Assembly (NCBI GenBank): GCA_003650585.1
Contig: QMQS01000042.1
Coordinates: 1 to 8,598 of the forward strand
Source of the DNA: Candidatus Woesearchaeota archaeon
GTDB lineage: Archaea > Nanobdellota > Nanobdellia > Woesearchaeales > B29-G15
Direction: 5' to 3'
DNA length: 8,598 bases
The notes below the pieces were generated by a model, which did no database searches, was not told the DNA's origin, and saw only the letters and a list, made by a program, of their open reading frames with translations. Both the position numbers and the translations under genes were made by a program. How positions within the stretch are numbered: position 1 is the stretch's first letter; the number at the start of each line of letters is the position of its first letter. Shown here in pieces: positions 6,564 to 8,598 of this stretch.

Positions 6564-8383
6564 AGAAAAGAACCAAAGTTATGTTGCGAAGTAACATGAA
6601 GCTAAAGCAAAACATGGGCTATGTGTGGCTCCTATTGGCTTTTATAATCTTTCTCTGTGTGACCTTAGTTCTGAAGGTGAGCACTGAAACCCTCTTCAGA
6701 ACCCAACCATTGTTTATCACAATAAACCTCTTCCTAATTATAATTTTTGTGCTGTTAGCAATCAAGCCATTGGCTGGTTTTTTGGGTAGCATACCCACCA
6801 AGTTTTGGGTTATAGTTCTGGCGATATTCATCCTTGGGCTCTCGGTGAGGTTGTTCGTACCACCAAGACTGCATAAGATTTACTATGATGAAGACATCTA
6901 CATCAACATTGCCCATAACATTGCAAATGAGGGCAGGGCTTGCCTGTGCGATTACGGAACTCCCCAGAAGTGTATTGAGTGCATTGATAACAAGCAACCA
7001 ATGGGTATGCCCACTTTCTATGGCATCTTGTTTAGGTTGTTTGGTGGGGCAGGTTTTAATACAGAGGACAGTGTATTTGTAACCCACATCATCATAAGCT
7101 CTTTGGCAATCGTACTAATCTTTTTACTGAGCTATACACTCACTGGGCGTGGGGAAATTGCTGTGCTAGGTTCGCTACTCTTGGCAACCAATCCCACCCA
7201 CATTAGGTGGAGTGTAAGCACAGCCCAAGATACATTTTTTGTGACATTCATGCTCCTCTCAGCCCTACTCTTCCTCCTTATCCCAAAATACAAGAGTAAG
7301 CCATTAGTAATTCTGGGTTTTCTCACCTTAGCATACACACTACAAATAAGAACAGAGGGCTTTCTAGTAGTGCCAATAATCGCACTCCTCTTTGCTGCTA
7401 TTGAAAAGAGACCCTGGGTCTATCTAAAAAATAGAGTGGTTGTGTGTGCCACAATACTTATGCTCCTGTTGATTACTCCAACAATTATCCATATTTATAT
7501 GAATAAAGAAGACCCGTGGGGTGCGCCCCAAGGCAGGAAATTTTCTTTGGAATATTTCCCAAAGAACTCCTTGGATAACATAAAATTCTTTTTTGACTCC
7601 ACAAGGTTCCCTGTGCTGGTTACGATTTTTGCCTTCTTTGGAGCATACTATCTGCTCGCCAAGAAACCAATAGTGCTTTTAGCTCTCCTAACCTGGTTTG
7701 CTATGTTCTTTTTGCTTTATGGGTTCTTCTATGCCGGTAGTTTCAATTATGGTATGGATGTTAGGTTTATGCTGACAATGATTGCACCTGTGCTCATACT
7801 TAGCGGGACAGGTATTTATTATGCATGGATTCTGTTTTGGGAGAGCGAAGCAAACAAGGCTATAATTGCTAAAGCAACCAAGCCACTAGCTGCAATCATT
7901 AGATTGACAAAGTTGGGTAACAAAAAGCTAGTAAAACAGAGGGTGATTGCTGTAACCAAACTGGTTGTGTTTATATTACTCATGGTTGGTTTAGCCACCT
8001 TTATACTCATAAGATATTACCCATTAATCTCTCAATTTGGACCCAAGGCAAGTGATGCAATGAGTGTGCATGAATTTGCAAAGGGGTTCATCCCGCAAAC
8101 ACAAAGAGATTGCATTTTCATATCTCAAATCTCCAGCATGTTCCTCAACTTCGACAGACCAAGCATTCAAACCCACAGGTTCCTCTGGGGTGGGGTGGAG
8201 GATGAGGTTCTCTCTAATTATGACTGCATATACATGTATTGGGGTTACTGGTGCGCCAACTCTCAGCCACACACAAGGGAGCAATGTATACCCTTGCTAA
8301 ACAAATTCAACTGGGTAAAGGTGGCAAGTTATCATTTCTACGAGAAAGAGTTTGCTTTCTATAAGATGGTTAAGAGAAAGTGA
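6560..8383 (+). CDS. Large GT-C membrane glycosyltransferase with N-terminal helix pair and Cys-rich outer loop
   Basis: A 607-residue polytopic protein with about 13 hydrophobic segments. The GT-C acidic motif is YYDEDIY with D110, E111, D112. It lies after the third hydrophobic segment (about 81-101), not the first, so residues 1-78 form an extra N-terminal helix pair (20-40, 51-72) that keeps the motif outside. The same loop carries C128-x-C130 and C138-xx-C141, which could bind metal or form disulfides. Later helices lie near 172-192, 221-241, 266-281, 292-313, 350-366, 369-391, 402-427 and 463-484. A basic inner segment (430-462) precedes the last helix. The C-terminal 120 residues are probably outside and hold C518, C556, C565 and C576. 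It overlaps the carbamoyltransferase by ATGA, so the two are coupled. It probably transfers a polyprenyl-phosphate sugar on the outer face, perhaps onto the carbamoylated glycan. It lacks an evident oligosaccharyltransferase WWDYG motif, so it is not called AglB. Confidence 0.82.
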   Translation: MKKRTKVMLRSNMKLKQNMGYVWLLLAFIIFLCVTLVLKVSTETLFRTQPLFITINLFLIIIFVLLAIKPLAGFLGSIPTKFWVIVLAIFILGLSVRLFVPPRLHKIYYDEDIYINIAHNIANEGRACLCDYGTPQKCIECIDNKQPMGMPTFYGILFRLFGGAGFNTEDSVFVTHIIISSLAIVLIFLLSYTLTGRGEIAVLGSLLLATNPTHIRWSVSTAQDTFFVTFMLLSALLFLLIPKYKSKPLVILGFLTLAYTLQIRTEGFLVVPIIALLFAAIEKRPWVYLKNRVVVCATILMLLLITPTIIHIYMNKEDPWGAPQGRKFSLEYFPKNSLDNIKFFFDSTRFPVLVTIFAFFGAYYLLAKKPIVLLALLTWFAMFFLLYGFFYAGSFNYGMDVRFMLTMIAPVLILSGTGIYYAWILFWESEANKAIIAKATKPLAAIIRLTKLGNKKLVKQRVIAVTKLVVFILLMVGLATFILIRYYPLISQFGPKASDAMSVHEFAKGFIPQTQRDCIFISQISSMFLNFDRPSIQTHRFLWGGVEDEVLSNYDCIYMYWGYWCANSQPHTREQCIPLLNKFNWVKVASYHFYEKEFAFYKMVKRK

Positions 8384-8598
8384 GCACAATCATCTGAACG
8401 GGCTTGCCACGGTACAACACCAGCTTGGTCAAACGCTGAACTATGGTGGCGTTCTTTACCTCAACCTCAGGGAGGGCCTGGGTAATCTTTGGGACGGGAG
8501 TGCCAGTGCAACACTCAACATTGTGGGTGCTGTTGTAACCAACTATGCTGTACTTGGGCTTTAAGCTACATGCCTGCCTCGCTGTCACATCATAAAAA
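8370..8598 (-). CDS. C-terminal fragment of an unidentified protein, possibly exported
   Basis: An open frame enters from the right edge and gives 75 residues before TAA 8370-8372; the start is outside the window. I do not recognise the family. The fragment has three cysteines (C10, C29, C30, counted from the edge), alternating hydrophobic and polar residues typical of beta structure, no membrane helix, and two N-glycosylation sequons (N22-S-T and N49-A-T). These suggest an extracellular or surface protein. The codons look like those of the other genes (AAG, AGG, ATA, GTT). It converges on the GT-C gene and overlaps it by 14 bp. A competing plus-strand frame (8352-8564) was judged less likely because it starts inside the GT-C gene. 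A short chance frame cannot be excluded. Confidence 0.55.
   Translation of the reverse strand, partial: FYDVTARQACSLKPKYSIVGYNSTHNVECCTGTPVPKITQALPEVEVKNATIVQRLTKLVLYRGKPVQMIVLTFS

Noticed and set aside
6755..7087. Minus-strand frame of 110 codons inside the second GT-C gene
   Set aside because: Antisense shadow over the catalytic loop; composition is not protein-like and no family is recognisable.
6560..8383. Second GT-C as an AglB/STT3 oligosaccharyltransferase
   Set aside because: No WWDYG-type motif is visible in the C-terminal part, and it is shorter than usual AglB proteins.
8352..8564. Plus-strand frame of 70 codons at the right edge
   Set aside because: Starts inside the GT-C gene without a ribosome site; the minus-strand frame is open through the edge and has a more natural codon pattern.

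Overview
The window looks archaeal. Every predicted transcription unit starts with an AT-rich TATA-like box about 26-36 nt upstream of its first ATG. Three of the four first genes have no ribosome binding site, which fits leaderless transcripts, while the internal gene at 6560 has a GAGG site. Arginine is often AGG/AGA and isoleucine often ATA. The protein families (UbiA prenyltransferase, DPM1-type GT2, GT-C membrane glycosyltransferases, NodU/CmcH carbamoyltransferase, radical SAM/SPASM) occur together in archaeal surface-glycan loci. I cannot name the lineage; a DPANN or euryarchaeal genome is a guess.

Layout. (1) 1-1453, minus: the first 484 residues of a UbiA-family membrane prenyltransferase with a long extra N-terminal membrane domain; its 3' end lies outside the window. 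(2) 1454-1539: a compact divergent promoter region. (3) 1540-3255, plus: a two-gene unit of a dolichol-phosphate-hexose-synthase-like GT2 followed directly (TAA|ATG) by a radical SAM/SPASM-like enzyme. (4) 3248-4789, minus: a GT-C (GT39/PMT-like) glycosyltransferase, overlapping the radical SAM gene tail to tail by 8 bp. (5) 4790-4871: a second divergent promoter region with four AAGTTTA-type repeats. (6) 4872-8383, plus: a two-gene unit (ATGA overlap) of a carbamoyltransferase and a second, larger GT-C enzyme. (7) 8370-8598, minus: the 3' end of an unidentified gene, probably for an exported protein, overlapping the GT-C gene by 14 bp. No stretch over 300 bases lacks a gene. I saw no tRNA, rRNA, CRISPR array or insertion sequence.

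How the genes may work together (inference). The GT2 would load a sugar onto a polyprenyl phosphate at the inner membrane face. The GT-C enzymes would use polyprenyl-phosphate sugars on the outer face to modify lipid, glycan or protein. The UbiA enzyme would make or modify a polyprenyl-linked compound. The radical SAM enzyme and the carbamoyltransferase would decorate a sugar or other small precursor. Together this suggests a locus for a decorated, probably O-carbamoylated, cell-surface glycoconjugate. The acceptor and the exact sugar cannot be read from the sequence.
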